Source of the DNA: Mycobacterium lehmannii
Lineage (GTDB): Bacteria > Actinomycetota > Actinomycetes > Mycobacteriales > Mycobacteriaceae
Assembly: GCF_002245535.1 (NCBI RefSeq)
Contig: NZ_NKCN01000003.1
Location: forward strand, 124,001 to 188,000
Length of the DNA: 64,000 bases
Reading direction: 5' to 3'
Position numbers and translations under genes: made by a program
Notes under the pieces: generated by a model
The model's database searches: none
What the model was told of the DNA's origin: nothing
What the model saw: only the letters and a program-made list of their open reading frames with translations
In this document: positions 1 through 8,626 of the stretch, one piece after another
How positions within the stretch are numbered: position 1 is the stretch's first letter
How the letters are laid out: every line of letters starts with the position of its first letter

Positions 1-306
1 CTGTATCGGTACTGGCCGACGTCGCACAACACCCATAAGTTCGAGGCCTACAACGCATTCCATCCCGCCCGCACCGTGCGCGAGCGCATCGAACACGAGG
101 TCGCTTCGGTGGTGCTCAAGGAGTTCGCGCTGCAGGACGCGGGAATGCTCGGCGGCACGCAGGCGGCGCTGGAGTACGGCCTGGGGGAGCCGATCGTCGA
201 CGACTATCCGCTCAGCGACCAGGAGATCCTGGTGCGCCACCTGCACCACGAGGCCGTCAAGTGGGTCGAGGAGTACAAGGCCGAGCGCTCGCCGGTGGGG
301 GTGTGA
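1..306 (+). CDS. Rieske ring-hydroxylating oxygenase alpha subunit, C-terminal end (partial)
   Basis: The window opens inside this reading frame, so only about 101 C-terminal residues are visible and the Rieske motif would lie upstream. The segment (HNTHKFEAYNAF, then LSDQEILVRHLHHEAVKWVEEY before the stop) resembles the end of the catalytic SRPBCC domain of aromatic-ring hydroxylating dioxygenase alpha subunits, which place a non-haem iron next to a Rieske cluster. A GTG at 76 is internal and not a credible start, because the frame is open and family-like back to base 1. The next gene starts 2 bases after the stop. Substrate unknown. Confidence 0.7.
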   Translation: MYRYWPTSHNTHKFEAYNAFHPARTVRERIEHEVASVVLKEFALQDAGMLGGTQAALEYGLGEPIVDDYPLSDQEILVRHLHHEAVKWVEEYKAERSPVGV

Positions 307-308
307 CC

Positions 309-638
309 ATGACGCGTCTGCCCAGTGCGTTCGCGGAGTTCGAGTCGTTCGCCGAGACGTGGTGCCTGCCAACCGAAGCCGAGAGGTGGGCCACCCGGAT
401 GGCCACCCCGATGCCGCAGATCCGGGAGTTCTACGACGCGTTCACGCCGCGCTTCGAGGAAGCGATCGACTACTGCGACAAGTTCCCGCTCGACGACCTG
501 CCCGAAGACGTGCTGAACCTGCTGCATCTCATCTACTCGATGATCATGGTGTCGATGGCCGTCGAGGTGTTCGGTACCCAGAAACCCGCCGACTCCGCCG
601 ACGCGGTGATGAACCGCGTCAGCGCGCCGGTGCCATGA
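309..638 (+). CDS. Conserved hypothetical protein, 109 aa
   Basis: Small acidic protein of 109 residues starting at ATG 309, two bases after the Rieske oxygenase stop. It has no signal peptide. A hydrophobic stretch near residues 73-88 (LHLIYSMIMVSMAVEVFG) could be a buried helix. I do not recognise the family. Its position between a Rieske oxygenase and a TauD-type dioxygenase suggests an accessory role in the same oxidation step, but that is inference. A longer start at 261 would overlap the upstream coding sequence and is less likely. Confidence 0.7.
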   Translation: MTRLPSAFAEFESFAETWCLPTEAERWATRMATPMPQIREFYDAFTPRFEEAIDYCDKFPLDDLPEDVLNLLHLIYSMIMVSMAVEVFGTQKPADSADAVMNRVSAPVP

Positions 639-651
639 CGAAGGAGACACC

Positions 652-1497
652 ATGAGCCTGCTCACCATCACCAAGCTGACCGCATCGGTCGGCGCGGAGG
701 TGACCGACGTCGATTCCGACGCGCTGGCCCACGACGACGCGCTGGGCGCAGCGATTCTGGATGCGTTGGAGGACAACGGCGTACTGGTGTTTCCCGGGCT
801 CGGGCTGACGCCGGAGGCGCAGGTGGCGTTCTGCCGGCGGCTCGGCGAGATCGACCACTCGTCGGACGGCCACCATCCGGTCGCCGGCATCTACCCCGTG
901 ACGCTCGACAAGTCGAAGAACGCTTCGGCGGACTATCTGCGGGCCACGTTCGACTGGCACATCGACGGATGCACGCCCACCAACGACGAGTGCCCGCAGA
1001 AGGCCACCGTGCTCTCGGCCAAGCAGGTCGCCGAGACCGGCGGCGAGACCGAGTTCGCGAACTCATATGCGGCCTACGAGGCGTTCACCGACGAAGAAAA
1101 GGAGCGTTTCGGGGCGTTGCGGGTGGTGCATTCGCTGGAGGCCTCCCAACGCCGGGTCACGCCGGACCCGTCGCCCGAGCTGGTCGCCAAATGGCGGTCG
1201 CGACCCACCCATGAGCACCCGTTGGTGTGGACTCACCGCAGCGGCCGCAAGTCGCTGGTGCTGGGTGCGTCGGCGGATTACGTCGTCGGTATGGACGTCG
1301 ACGAGGGTCGGGCGCTTCTCGCCGAACTCCTCGACCGCGCCACCCAGCCGCAGCTGGTGTACAGCCACCGCTGGACCGTCGGCGACACGGTGATCTGGGA
1401 CAACAACGGAGTTCTGCACCGCGCCGCGCCTTATGACCCGAACTCACCCCGCGAGATGCTGCGCACGACGGTGCTGGGTGACGAGCCGATCCAGTGA
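652..1497 (+). CDS. TauD/TfdA-family 2-oxoglutarate-dependent dioxygenase
   Basis: Protein of 281 residues, the usual length for TauD/TfdA Fe(II)/2-oxoglutarate dioxygenases, which hydroxylate or desaturate small molecules while converting 2-oxoglutarate to succinate. The iron triad is visible: WHIDG gives His103 and Asp105, and the distal His is His256 in GVLHRAAPYD. Arg271 in PREMLRTT fits the 2-oxoglutarate carboxylate anchor. ATG 652 follows AAGGAG at 641-646. It is likely cotranscribed with the two upstream genes. The substrate cannot be told from sequence; the context favours a hydrophobic carboxylate or terpenoid-like compound. Confidence 0.88.
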   Translation: MSLLTITKLTASVGAEVTDVDSDALAHDDALGAAILDALEDNGVLVFPGLGLTPEAQVAFCRRLGEIDHSSDGHHPVAGIYPVTLDKSKNASADYLRATFDWHIDGCTPTNDECPQKATVLSAKQVAETGGETEFANSYAAYEAFTDEEKERFGALRVVHSLEASQRRVTPDPSPELVAKWRSRPTHEHPLVWTHRSGRKSLVLGASADYVVGMDVDEGRALLAELLDRATQPQLVYSHRWTVGDTVIWDNNGVLHRAAPYDPNSPREMLRTTVLGDEPIQ

Positions 1498-1588
1498 ATC
1501 GCGTCGGCGCATAGGCGCTGAGCACCGGACTCGCGCGCCCGCGCGTTGACGCAGGGCGTGCCGCTATGGAAATCTGATACCCAGATAT

Positions 1589-1603
1589 GAGAATCACGTT
1601 CTC
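1589..1603. promoter_or_regulatory. GAGAA-N5-TTCTC inverted repeat upstream of P450
   Basis: The bases read GAGAATCACGTTCTC, a perfect 5-bp inverted repeat with a 5-base spacer, ending 30 bases before the P450 start at 1634. The same architecture recurs upstream of other units in this window, so it is probably an operator. The bound regulator is unknown. Confidence 0.6.
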
Positions 1604-1633
1604 GTACGTTGAGATCGTCGAAATGGAGGGCGC

Positions 1634-2923
1634 ATGACCGAGGACCTCACCACGGTCGACTTCTTCCGGGACGGGCGCCTGACGGACGACCCGTACCCGT
1701 TCTACGAGGCGCTGCGCAACAAGTGCCCGGTCGCCCGTGAGGACCACTACGGCGTGACGATGGTGACCGGCTGGCAAGAGGCCGTGGATGTCTACAACGA
1801 CGCCGAGACGTTCTCGTCGTGCATCTCCGTGACCGGTCCGTTCCCGGGCTTCCCCGTTCCGCTCGAAGGGGACGACGTCACCGACCTGATCGTCGAACAC
1901 CGCGACGAGATCCCGTTCAGCGACCAGCTGCCCACGCTCGACCCGCCGACGCACACCAACCACCGCGCCCTGCTGATGCGGCTGATCACGCCGAAGCGCC
2001 TCAAGGAGAATGAGGACGCGATGTGGCAGCTCGCCGACGACATCCTCGACGATTTCCTCGCATCCTGTGAAGGCGAGTTCATCAGCGGTTTCGCCGCTCC
2101 GTTCACCCTGCGGGTGATCGCCGATCTACTCGGGGTGCCCGACGAGGACCGGCCGGAGTTGCTCGAGCGGTTGGCCCGCGGCACGCACGGCGGCGGGCTG
2201 GGCAACGCTGACAAGACCCTGACGAAGACACCGCTGGAGTACCTCTACGAGGTGTTCGCCGAGTACATCGAAGACCGTCGTCGCGAACCGCGCGACGACG
2301 TGCTGACGGGGCTGGCGACCGCGACGTTCCCTGACGGCACGGTGCCGGAGGTGGCCGACGTGGTCCGCGTCGCCACCAACGTGTTCTCCGCAGGCCAGGA
2401 GACGACGGTGCGGCTGCTGTCGACCGCGCTGAAGGTGCTCGGCGACCGGCCCGACATCCAGCGCAAGCTGCGCGACGATCGCAGCCTGCTGCCGAACTTC
2501 ATCGAGGAGTGCCTGCGCATCGAGAGTCCGGTCAAGGGCGACTTCCGGTTGTCGCGAGTGCCGACGACGGTGGGCGACCAGGCCCTCGGCGCCGGATGCA
2601 CCGTGATGGTGATCAACGGTGCGGCCAACCGCGATCCGCGCCGCTTCGAGGATCCGGACAACTTCGATCCCGAGCGCAAGAACGCCCGCCAGCATCTGGC
2701 GTTCGGCCGCGGCATCCACAGCTGCCCGGGCGCGCCGCTGGCCCGGGCCGAGACCCGTGTCGGGCTCGAGCGACTGTTGGACCGCACCACCGACATTCGG
2801 ATCAGCGAAGCCCATCACGGCCCCGCGGGGGAGCGTCGTTACAACTACATCCCGACGTACATCCTGCGCGGGCTGACCGAACTTCATCTGGAGTTCGACG
2901 TGGTCTCGGGTGATGCCGAATGA
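1634..2923 (+). CDS. Cytochrome P450
   Basis: Soluble bacterial class I P450 of 429 residues. The I-helix oxygen-activation motif AGQETT is at 253-258, the K-helix ExxR at 292-295, and the haem loop FGRGIHSCPG at 357-366 with Cys364 as thiolate ligand. ATG 1634 follows GGAGG at 1626-1630. The stop overlaps the ferredoxin start at 2920 (ATGA), so the redox partner is probably translated together with it. The closest relative in the window is the P450 at 47600-48880, which shares long stretches such as LLTPKRLKENED and GQETT. The role is monooxygenation of an unknown hydrophobic substrate. Confidence 0.95.
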   Translation: MTEDLTTVDFFRDGRLTDDPYPFYEALRNKCPVAREDHYGVTMVTGWQEAVDVYNDAETFSSCISVTGPFPGFPVPLEGDDVTDLIVEHRDEIPFSDQLPTLDPPTHTNHRALLMRLITPKRLKENEDAMWQLADDILDDFLASCEGEFISGFAAPFTLRVIADLLGVPDEDRPELLERLARGTHGGGLGNADKTLTKTPLEYLYEVFAEYIEDRRREPRDDVLTGLATATFPDGTVPEVADVVRVATNVFSAGQETTVRLLSTALKVLGDRPDIQRKLRDDRSLLPNFIEECLRIESPVKGDFRLSRVPTTVGDQALGAGCTVMVINGAANRDPRRFEDPDNFDPERKNARQHLAFGRGIHSCPGAPLARAETRVGLERLLDRTTDIRISEAHHGPAGERRYNYIPTYILRGLTELHLEFDVVSGDAE

Positions 2924-3111
2924 AGGTCACCGTCGACGAGGATCGCTGCGCAGGACACGGCATGTGCCTGACGTTGTGCCCCGAGGTGTTCGAGCTCAAC
3001 GACGACGGTTGGGCGGTCGCGAACCCGGAAGAGGTTCCGGCCGAACTGGAATCCGCGGCGCGCGAAGCGATCGACAACTGCCCGGAACGCGCGATCCGCG
3101 AGATCGACTGA
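2920..3111 (+). CDS. 3Fe-4S ferredoxin, P450 partner
   Basis: Ferredoxin of 63 residues with the CxxHxxC...CP pattern: CAGHGMC at residues 10-16, then the distal CP in NCPERA. In mycobacterial P450 ferredoxins the residue at the fourth position of CXX?XXC replaces the cysteine needed for a 4Fe-4S cluster, so a 3Fe-4S centre is expected. Here it is His. The ATG overlaps the stop of the preceding P450. It presumably carries single electrons from a reductase encoded elsewhere to that P450. Confidence 0.93.
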   Translation: MKVTVDEDRCAGHGMCLTLCPEVFELNDDGWAVANPEEVPAELESAAREAIDNCPERAIREID

Positions 3112-3157
3112 CAAGCGACGTCGGCGCGGTGCCGGCATCCAACACGAAGGAGCTCGA

Positions 3158-3445
3158 ATGGCGAAGGCGTACATCCTCATTACCGAGGACGTCAAGGATC
3201 CCGACGGTATGGCGGAGTACGGCAAGGTGGCCAGCCAGACGATGGCCAGCGCGACGCTGCTGGCATTCGATCAGAAGGCCGAGGTGATCGAGGGCACCTG
3301 GCACGGCACGCAGACCGTGCTGCTCGAGTTCGAGTCCGAGGAAGCGGCCAAGGCGTGGTACTACTCCGATGAGTACCAGGCCGCCGCGAAGCTGCGTCAG
3401 GCCGCCGCCGACTGCAACGGCGTCATCCTGCACGGGCTGGGCTGA
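3158..3445 (+). CDS. DUF1330 family protein
   Basis: Protein of 95 residues with the features of the DUF1330 ferredoxin-like fold: an N-terminal strand AKAYILITEDV, a central VIEGTW and the end region VLLEFESEEAAKAWYYSDEYQAA. Members of this family are small dimeric cytoplasmic proteins of unknown function, often found in catabolic clusters. ATG 3158 follows GAAGGAG. It is the last gene of the plus-strand group that starts at base 1, lying 46 bases after the ferredoxin. Confidence 0.88.
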   Translation: MAKAYILITEDVKDPDGMAEYGKVASQTMASATLLAFDQKAEVIEGTWHGTQTVLLEFESEEAAKAWYYSDEYQAAAKLRQAAADCNGVILHGLG

Positions 3446-3468
3446 TTCGCTGTCGCCCAAACCGACGT

Positions 3469-3501
3469 TTTGGCGGGAGAATTCGAGCAAAAGCCGCCAA
3501 A
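3469..3501. terminator. Stem-loop between convergent genes
   Basis: TTTGGCGG at 3469-3476 pairs perfectly with CCGCCAAA at 3494-3501 around a 17-base loop. It lies between the stop of the DUF1330 gene (3445) and the stop of the convergent hydrolase (3522). It may act as a bidirectional terminator or be a dispersed intergenic repeat. There is no clear U-tract. Confidence 0.45.
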
Positions 3502-3521
3502 TCGTTGGTCTCGGCGCGACT

Positions 3522-4301
3522 TCAGGCGGAAACCAGCGGGCCGGTCGGCGTCGTCGTGGTGGCGTGTACCAGTAACTCGGCGAGTTCTCGCGGTCGGCTC
3601 AGGAACGGCGAGTGCGAGGCGTCGATGGTCAACTGTTCAACGCCGAGGCGACGGCTCACCGTGTCGGCCAGCCAGCGCGGCATCGACCGGTCCTGCAGAC
3701 AACGGATGAAGCTGCGGGGGAGATCGGCCTCCCAGAACCGCGGCACGGATACCGGCGTCACCGTCGTGTCGCCGAAGCGTTCGGGACCGAGGCGCTCGAA
3801 CGCCCAGCGCGCGGTGGCCTCGTCGCAATCGTGGTAAAAGTACCGCCACGCGCCTTCGAAGTCGGCGAACCACATCGCGCCATCGTCGTCGAACTTCAGG
3901 TAGCCCAACATCTCTCCGACGTCGGCGTCGAAATCCTCGCCTAGTTCGTCGCCGTCGTCGCGCATCGCCATCGCTTCGGGGTAGGTGCGACCTTCACGGG
4001 GCAGCGCCGCCGCGAGGTAGGTGATGTGGCTGACCAATTCGGGCGCGGCGTCGGCCGCCAGCGTAGCGTCGAAGCCGCCGCCCGAATGTCCGACGAGAAC
4101 GCTGCTAGCCGAACCGGCTGCCCGCAACGCTTCCACGATCGCGTCGCGCCGGTTGGCCAGTGTCGACTCCTCGTCGGCGCGTGCACCGTGTCCCGGGAGG
4201 TCCACCGCGACCGCGTCGTGGCCCATCGCCGTCAGCTCGTCGATCACGCGCTCCCAGCACCAGGCGGCGTGAAAGCCCCCGTGGACGAAGACGAATCGCA
4301 T
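3522..4301 (-). CDS. Alpha/beta hydrolase (esterase-like)
   Basis: About 259 residues of the alpha/beta hydrolase fold. FVFVHGGFHAAWCWE supplies the oxyanion loop near the N-terminus, and GHSGGGFD holds the nucleophile serine around residue 73. The N-terminal pattern resembles esterase and hydroxynitrile-lyase relatives. The chosen ATG at 4301 overlaps the upstream P450 stop (TGATG); a TTG at 4304 is an alternative. It is the last gene of the minus-strand P450-ferredoxin-P450 group, so it may hydrolyse an ester or lactone made by those oxygenases. That is inference from position. Confidence 0.88.
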   Translation of the reverse strand: MRFVFVHGGFHAAWCWERVIDELTAMGHDAVAVDLPGHGARADEESTLANRRDAIVEALRAAGSASSVLVGHSGGGFDATLAADAAPELVSHITYLAAALPREGRTYPEAMAMRDDGDELGEDFDADVGEMLGYLKFDDDGAMWFADFEGAWRYFYHDCDEATARWAFERLGPERFGDTTVTPVSVPRFWEADLPRSFIRCLQDRSMPRWLADTVSRRLGVEQLTIDASHSPFLSRPRELAELLVHATTTTPTGPLVSA

Positions 4302-5506
4302 CAACTCAGGGCGCGCACCGGAACATGCGACCAGCCCGCGACGTTCTGCATCGCCACCCGACGGCAGTCATCCCACAGCACTTCATATTTGGGGATCAGG
4401 TCGAGCAGCCGCTCGAGTGCGATCGCCGTCTCCATCCGGGCCAACGCCGCACCGAGGCAGCTGTGAATGCCGTAGCCGAAGCCCAGGTTTTGCGCCTCGG
4501 TGCGGTTGCGGTCGATGTCGAAAGTGTCGGCGTCGGTGAATGCCTCGGGATCGCGGTGTGCCGAGGCCTGCAGGAGGAACACCGGCTTGCCCTCGGGGAT
4601 CGTCACGCCGTGCAGTTCCACATCGCGCATCGAGCGCCGCACGTTGTAGTGCACCGGCGGCTCGTAGCGCAGCAGTTCCTCGACTGCGGCGGGAATCTTG
4701 CTGCGGTCATCGAGAAGCTTCTGCCACTGGTCGGGGTGACGGGCGAACGTGACCGCCGCGTTGCCGACCAGCTTGGTGACGGTCTCGGCGCCAGCACCAC
4801 CGAGAAGCGTTGCGAATCCGGCGATCTCGAAGTCGTCGAGTGATTCCTTCTCACCATCCTCGCGGGTGATCTCGGCGGCCACCAGGCGGCTGAACATGTC
4901 GTCCTTCGGGTCAGCGCGCCGCTCCTGGATCAGTTGGAAGTACAGCCCCATGGCTTCGCCGATGGCCTGCATACCCTCTTCGGACATGTCGACCTGGCCG
5001 GGCTCGCGATGCAGCGACGCGTCGACCCATTCTCGGACCTGCTGCCGATGTTCCTCTGGCACGCCCAGCATCTGGGTGATGACTTCGACCGGGAAGAATG
5101 CGGAGAAGTCGCTGACGACGTCGAAGTGGGAGGGATCGGCCTTGGCGATGTACCTGTCGATGGTCTCGGTCACCATCGGCCGCATCGCCTCGATCGCCCG
5201 GGGGGTGAACACCTTGTTCACCAGGCTGCGCATGTGGCGATGTTCGGGCGGATCCATCAGGATGATCATCTTGGCCGGCATCGGCTCGTCAGAGCGAATG
5301 GTCGCCAGATCCAGACCGTATGCCGACGAGTAGGTGGCGAAGTCCTTGTAAGCCGCGGATACGTCTTCATGCCGCGACAAGGCGTAGAAGTCGAGTTCCT
5401 CGTTGTAGTAGACCGGTGCTTCTTCGCGCAGGCGCCGGTAGATCTCCCACGGTCCGTCGAAGTACTCCTGCGAGAACGGGTCGAAGACGATTTTCGACGT
5501 GGTCAT
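4301..5506 (-). CDS. Cytochrome P450
   Basis: P450 of 401 residues starting at ATG 5506. The I-helix reads AGAETVT (238-244), so the second threonine of the usual acid-T-T motif is valine. ExxR is at 277-280 and the haem loop FGYGIHSCLG carries Cys350. The open frame extends further upstream to 5653, but ATG 5506 overlaps the ferredoxin stop (ATGA) and gives the family-typical N-terminus. It is a close paralogue of the P450 at 5700-6902 and probably shares the ferredoxin encoded between them. Confidence 0.94.
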   Translation of the reverse strand: MTTSKIVFDPFSQEYFDGPWEIYRRLREEAPVYYNEELDFYALSRHEDVSAAYKDFATYSSAYGLDLATIRSDEPMPAKMIILMDPPEHRHMRSLVNKVFTPRAIEAMRPMVTETIDRYIAKADPSHFDVVSDFSAFFPVEVITQMLGVPEEHRQQVREWVDASLHREPGQVDMSEEGMQAIGEAMGLYFQLIQERRADPKDDMFSRLVAAEITREDGEKESLDDFEIAGFATLLGGAGAETVTKLVGNAAVTFARHPDQWQKLLDDRSKIPAAVEELLRYEPPVHYNVRRSMRDVELHGVTIPEGKPVFLLQASAHRDPEAFTDADTFDIDRNRTEAQNLGFGYGIHSCLGAALARMETAIALERLLDLIPKYEVLWDDCRRVAMQNVAGWSHVPVRALS

Positions 5507-5703
5507 GCGTCTTCGATCGAGATCGCCTGGCGCGGGCACTGTCGCACCGCTTCCCTGACTTGCTCCTCGTTCTCGGGCGTCACTTCTTCCTGAAGCACGT
5601 GTAGGTAGTCTTCCTCGTCGAGATCGAACACCTCGGGGATGATGCCCATGCACACTCCGTTGCTCTCACAGAGCCCGAAGTCGACGATGATCTTTTGAGT
5701 CAC
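5503..5703 (-). CDS. 3Fe-4S ferredoxin between two P450 genes
   Basis: Ferredoxin of 66 residues starting at GTG 5703, which overlaps the stop of the upstream P450 (GTGA); its own stop overlaps the next P450 start. The cluster motif is CESNGVC at residues 12-18 with a distal QCPRQA. The variable ligand position of CXX?XXC is Asn, unlike the His of the ferredoxin at 2920. The acidic surface (many Glu and Asp) fits electron donation to a P450. Both start and stop overlaps argue for coupled translation with both flanking P450s. Confidence 0.93.
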   Translation of the reverse strand: MTQKIIVDFGLCESNGVCMGIIPEVFDLDEEDYLHVLQEEVTPENEEQVREAVRQCPRQAISIEDA

Positions 5704-6902
5704 TTCAACACCTTCACCGGGACGTGGTGGTATCCGGCCACATTCTGCATGTGCACGCGTTCGAGGCCGTCGAAGTTCACCTCGTAACGCGGCATGAAAT
5801 CGAGCAGGTGCTCGAGCGCGATCGTGGTTTCCAGGCGGGCCAGCGCAGCGCCAAGGCAGCTGTGAATGCCGTAGCCCAGTCCGAGGTTCGGTGACTGCGT
5901 GCGATCCCGGGTGATGTCGAACGTCTCGGCGTTGTCGAATGCGCGGGAATCGCGGTTGGCCGCCGCCTTCATCAGGAACACCGGCTTGTGCGCGGGAATG
6001 GTGCCGCTGGGCACCTCGGCTTCCTTCAGCGTGTAGCGCACGTTGTACTGCACCGGCCCGACGTAGCGCAGCAATTCTTCGACGGCGGCCGGCACCAGGC
6101 TGCGGTCGTCGAGCAGCATCTGCCACTGTTCGGGATGGCGGGCGAACTCGACCACCGCGCTGCCGACGAGCTTGGTGACCGTCTCCGCGCCGGCGCCACC
6201 GAGAAGTGCTAGGAATCCGGTGATCTCGAGATCGTCGAGCTGGCGCATCTCACCGTTCTCACCGGGAATCTCCGCGCGGATGAGCCGGCCGATCATGTCG
6301 TCCAGAGGGTTCTGCCGCCGCTCCTGAACGAGGCCGTAGTAGTACATGCCCGAGTCGATGTTGGCCTGCATGTTCTCTTCGGACAGCTCGAGCTGGCCGG
6401 GCTTGCGCTGGAGGCTGATGTCGATCCAGCGCCGGACTTGTTGACGAAACTCCTCAGGCACCCCCGCCATCCGGGTGATCACTTCTACCGGGAACGGACC
6501 CGAGAAATCCTGCACCACATCGAAGTTGTCGGGATCGACCTTCGAGAGGTACTGCTCGACGAGTTCGGTGATGTTCTCGCGCTGCGATTGGATGGCCCGG
6601 GGGGTGAAGGCCTTGTTGAGCAGGCTGCGCATGTGCCGGTGCTCGGGCGGGTCCATGAAGATGATCGACTTGTGCGGGCCTTCCTCCGAGCGCACCATCG
6701 CCAGGTCGCAACCACGAGATGAGGAGAACGACTCGTGGTCCTTGAGCGCTGCGGCCACGTCGGCGTGCCGCGTCAGCGCGTAGAAGTCCTGCTCCTCGTC
6801 GTAGTAGAGGGGCGCTTCGTCGCGCATCCGTTGGTAGATCTCGTACGGGTTGTCGAAGAACTCCTGCGACACCGGGTCGAACACGAGTTTGGGCTTGGTC
6901 AT
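5700..6902 (-). CDS. Cytochrome P450
   Basis: P450 of 400 residues with ATG at 6902. It is collinear with the P450 at 4301-5506 along its whole length, for example VFDPxSQExFDxP at the N-terminus and the shared GGAGAETVTKLVG I-helix. The haem loop reads LGYGIHSCLG with Cys349, so the nearly universal phenylalanine of FGxGxHxC is leucine. That change may tune haem potential or be tolerated. GGAGA lies just upstream of the ATG. It heads the P450-ferredoxin-P450-hydrolase group and lies 66 bases downstream of the dehydrogenase gene on the same strand. Confidence 0.94.
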   Translation of the reverse strand: MTKPKLVFDPVSQEFFDNPYEIYQRMRDEAPLYYDEEQDFYALTRHADVAAALKDHESFSSSRGCDLAMVRSEEGPHKSIIFMDPPEHRHMRSLLNKAFTPRAIQSQRENITELVEQYLSKVDPDNFDVVQDFSGPFPVEVITRMAGVPEEFRQQVRRWIDISLQRKPGQLELSEENMQANIDSGMYYYGLVQERRQNPLDDMIGRLIRAEIPGENGEMRQLDDLEITGFLALLGGAGAETVTKLVGSAVVEFARHPEQWQMLLDDRSLVPAAVEELLRYVGPVQYNVRYTLKEAEVPSGTIPAHKPVFLMKAAANRDSRAFDNAETFDITRDRTQSPNLGLGYGIHSCLGAALARLETTIALEHLLDFMPRYEVNFDGLERVHMQNVAGYHHVPVKVLK

Positions 6903-6968
6903 GGTCTCCTCTTTCGCGGCGGGCTGTCGACCGCTTCCGTTACGCGAGGCCGCAATAATGTAACGCCT

Positions 6969-7811
6969 CTAGTATGCCTCACCGGATGCCTCCTGGTAAG
7001 GGGAATCGCCGCTGTTTATGGCCAGGATCCCGGCATCGATGACCTCGTCGAGCAGGCCAAGGTCACTGCCCAGCTCGCCCGCCGTCTGGCGAACCACCGC
7101 GACGTCCTTGCCGATGAACTCGCCGACGTCGGTGACGAAGCCCTGAACCGAGCCCCGCGCGGCGATGAACTCGCCGACCCGGCTGGTCCCGCTGCCGTGG
7201 GTGAGCGAGGTGAGCAGCTCGGCCTCCTGGACGCCGAGGCGGGCGCCGAGGTCGACGGCGGTGCGCAGCAGACCGATCTGGGCGGCGAACAGGCTGTTGT
7301 TGACGAGCTTGACGGCCTGGCCCGCGCCGATCTCGCCGACGTGCAGGATCGGGTCGCCGTAGCTGGCCAGCACCGGTCGGACCTTGTTGACCGCGGCGTG
7401 CGCGCCGCCGACGAACAGGGTCACCTCGCCGGCCGCGATGTTGTGCGGGCCGCCGCTGACCGGCGCGTCGACGACGTCGATGTCGGTGAACTCGGCCGCC
7501 AGCCTTCGCGTGGTGGCCGGGCTGCCCGTCGTGTGAATGATCAGCGCACCGCCCGGTTGCATGGCCGCGGCCAGGCCGTCGTCCAGGCACACCTGGCTGA
7601 CCTGCTCGTCGGTGAACACGCAGATCGCCACGGCGTCGGCCCCGTCGGCGACGTCGGCCGCACGGGTCACGGGCTGCGCGCCGATATCGCGTAGCGCGGC
7701 GCATTTCTCGTCGGTCCTGCCGAGTGCGCGGACCTCGTGACCGGCTTCGATAAGGCGGCGCACCATCGGCGCGCCCATGCGCCCCGCCCCGACGAAACCG
7801 ACCCGCGTCAC
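6969..7811 (-). CDS. NAD(P)-dependent beta-hydroxyacid dehydrogenase
   Basis: Protein of 280 residues from the 3-hydroxyisobutyrate dehydrogenase/6-phosphogluconate dehydrogenase-like family. The Rossmann motif GFVGAGRMGAPM is at the N-terminus. DAPVSGGP is the substrate loop and GAGQAVKLVNN carries the catalytic lysine. GTG 7811 overlaps the stop of the preceding paralogue (GTGA). Such enzymes oxidise beta-hydroxy acids or reduce semialdehydes with NAD(P). It is the second of two tandem paralogues that differ clearly in sequence, so they may act on successive intermediates or form a mixed pair. Inference only. Confidence 0.88.
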   Translation of the reverse strand: MTRVGFVGAGRMGAPMVRRLIEAGHEVRALGRTDEKCAALRDIGAQPVTRAADVADGADAVAICVFTDEQVSQVCLDDGLAAAMQPGGALIIHTTGSPATTRRLAAEFTDIDVVDAPVSGGPHNIAAGEVTLFVGGAHAAVNKVRPVLASYGDPILHVGEIGAGQAVKLVNNSLFAAQIGLLRTAVDLGARLGVQEAELLTSLTHGSGTSRVGEFIAARGSVQGFVTDVGEFIGKDVAVVRQTAGELGSDLGLLDEVIDAGILAINSGDSPYQEASGEAY

Positions 7812-8626
7812 CGCGGGTGGTCCATGTTCTGCAGCGCCGTGTCGGCCACGGTGAACACCGATCCCTCCGGTGCCGATGCGGTGGCCGCGATGCTGGCCGC
7901 GTGCCGAACGTCCTTCTGCAGCAACGCGCCTGCGATGGGCGCCAGTGCCTCGACCGTGCCGCCGAACATCGCGATGCTGCCCAACGCCTTGCTGGTTGCC
8001 GATCCACCGTTGAGCACCTCGGCAAGGCGCACGCGCGGAATACCCAGGGACTCACCGAGATCGAGAGTGCTCAGCGCGCTGCCGAGATTGGCGGTGAACA
8101 GCAGGTTGTTCAGGATCTTGGTGACCTGTCCACTGCCCAGCGGGCCGAGATGCACGATTGGGTCGGCATAGGTCGCGAACACCGGGCGGCAGCGTTCGAC
8201 GACGTCCTCCTCGCCGCCGACCATCACCAGCAGCTTGCCCTCTTCGACGGCGGGCCCACCGCCGCTCACCGGCGCGTCGATGACCGAAACACCCTGTTTG
8301 GCAGCGGCTTCGGCGATCTCCCTGCAGGTGTCGGGATGTACGGTGCTGTGGATGGCAATGGTTGCGCCGGAGGCCAGGCCGGCGAGCACACCGCTCTCAC
8401 CGTTGAGGACTTCGCGCACGTCGTCGTCGCCGACCACGCACAGGCAGACCAGATCGCTGGCCGCGGCCAACTCCGCAGGCGTGCTCGCGGACTTGGCTGC
8501 CGTGCCGGCATACGGTTCGAGGCTGGCCGCCCGACGCGCCCACAGCGTCGTCTCGAACCCGCCCTCGACGATCTTGCGGGCCATGGGGCCGCCCTGGCTG
8601 CCCAGTCCGATGAATCCGACGCGCAT
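7808..8626 (-). CDS. NAD(P)-dependent beta-hydroxyacid dehydrogenase
   Basis: Protein of 272 residues, paralogue of the gene at 6969-7811. GFIGLGSQGGPM is the dinucleotide motif, DAPVSGGGP the substrate loop, and GSGQVTKILNN holds the catalytic lysine. ATG 8626 overlaps the stop of the upstream hydrolase (TGATG). The frame stays open to 9016, but that extension lies over the hydrolase and is not family-like. Substrate unknown; the neighbouring DUF35-thiolase fusion suggests a side-chain or CoA-ester pathway. Confidence 0.88.
   Translation of the reverse strand: MRVGFIGLGSQGGPMARKIVEGGFETTLWARRAASLEPYAGTAAKSASTPAELAAASDLVCLCVVGDDDVREVLNGESGVLAGLASGATIAIHSTVHPDTCREIAEAAAKQGVSVIDAPVSGGGPAVEEGKLLVMVGGEEDVVERCRPVFATYADPIVHLGPLGSGQVTKILNNLLFTANLGSALSTLDLGESLGIPRVRLAEVLNGGSATSKALGSIAMFGGTVEALAPIAGALLQKDVRHAASIAATASAPEGSVFTVADTALQNMDHPR

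Noticed and set aside
6938..6965. CGTTAC/GTAACG inverted repeat between P450 and dehydrogenase genes
   Set aside because: Only 6-bp arms with 16 bases between, no terminator features, and close spacing of the same-strand genes argues for read-through.
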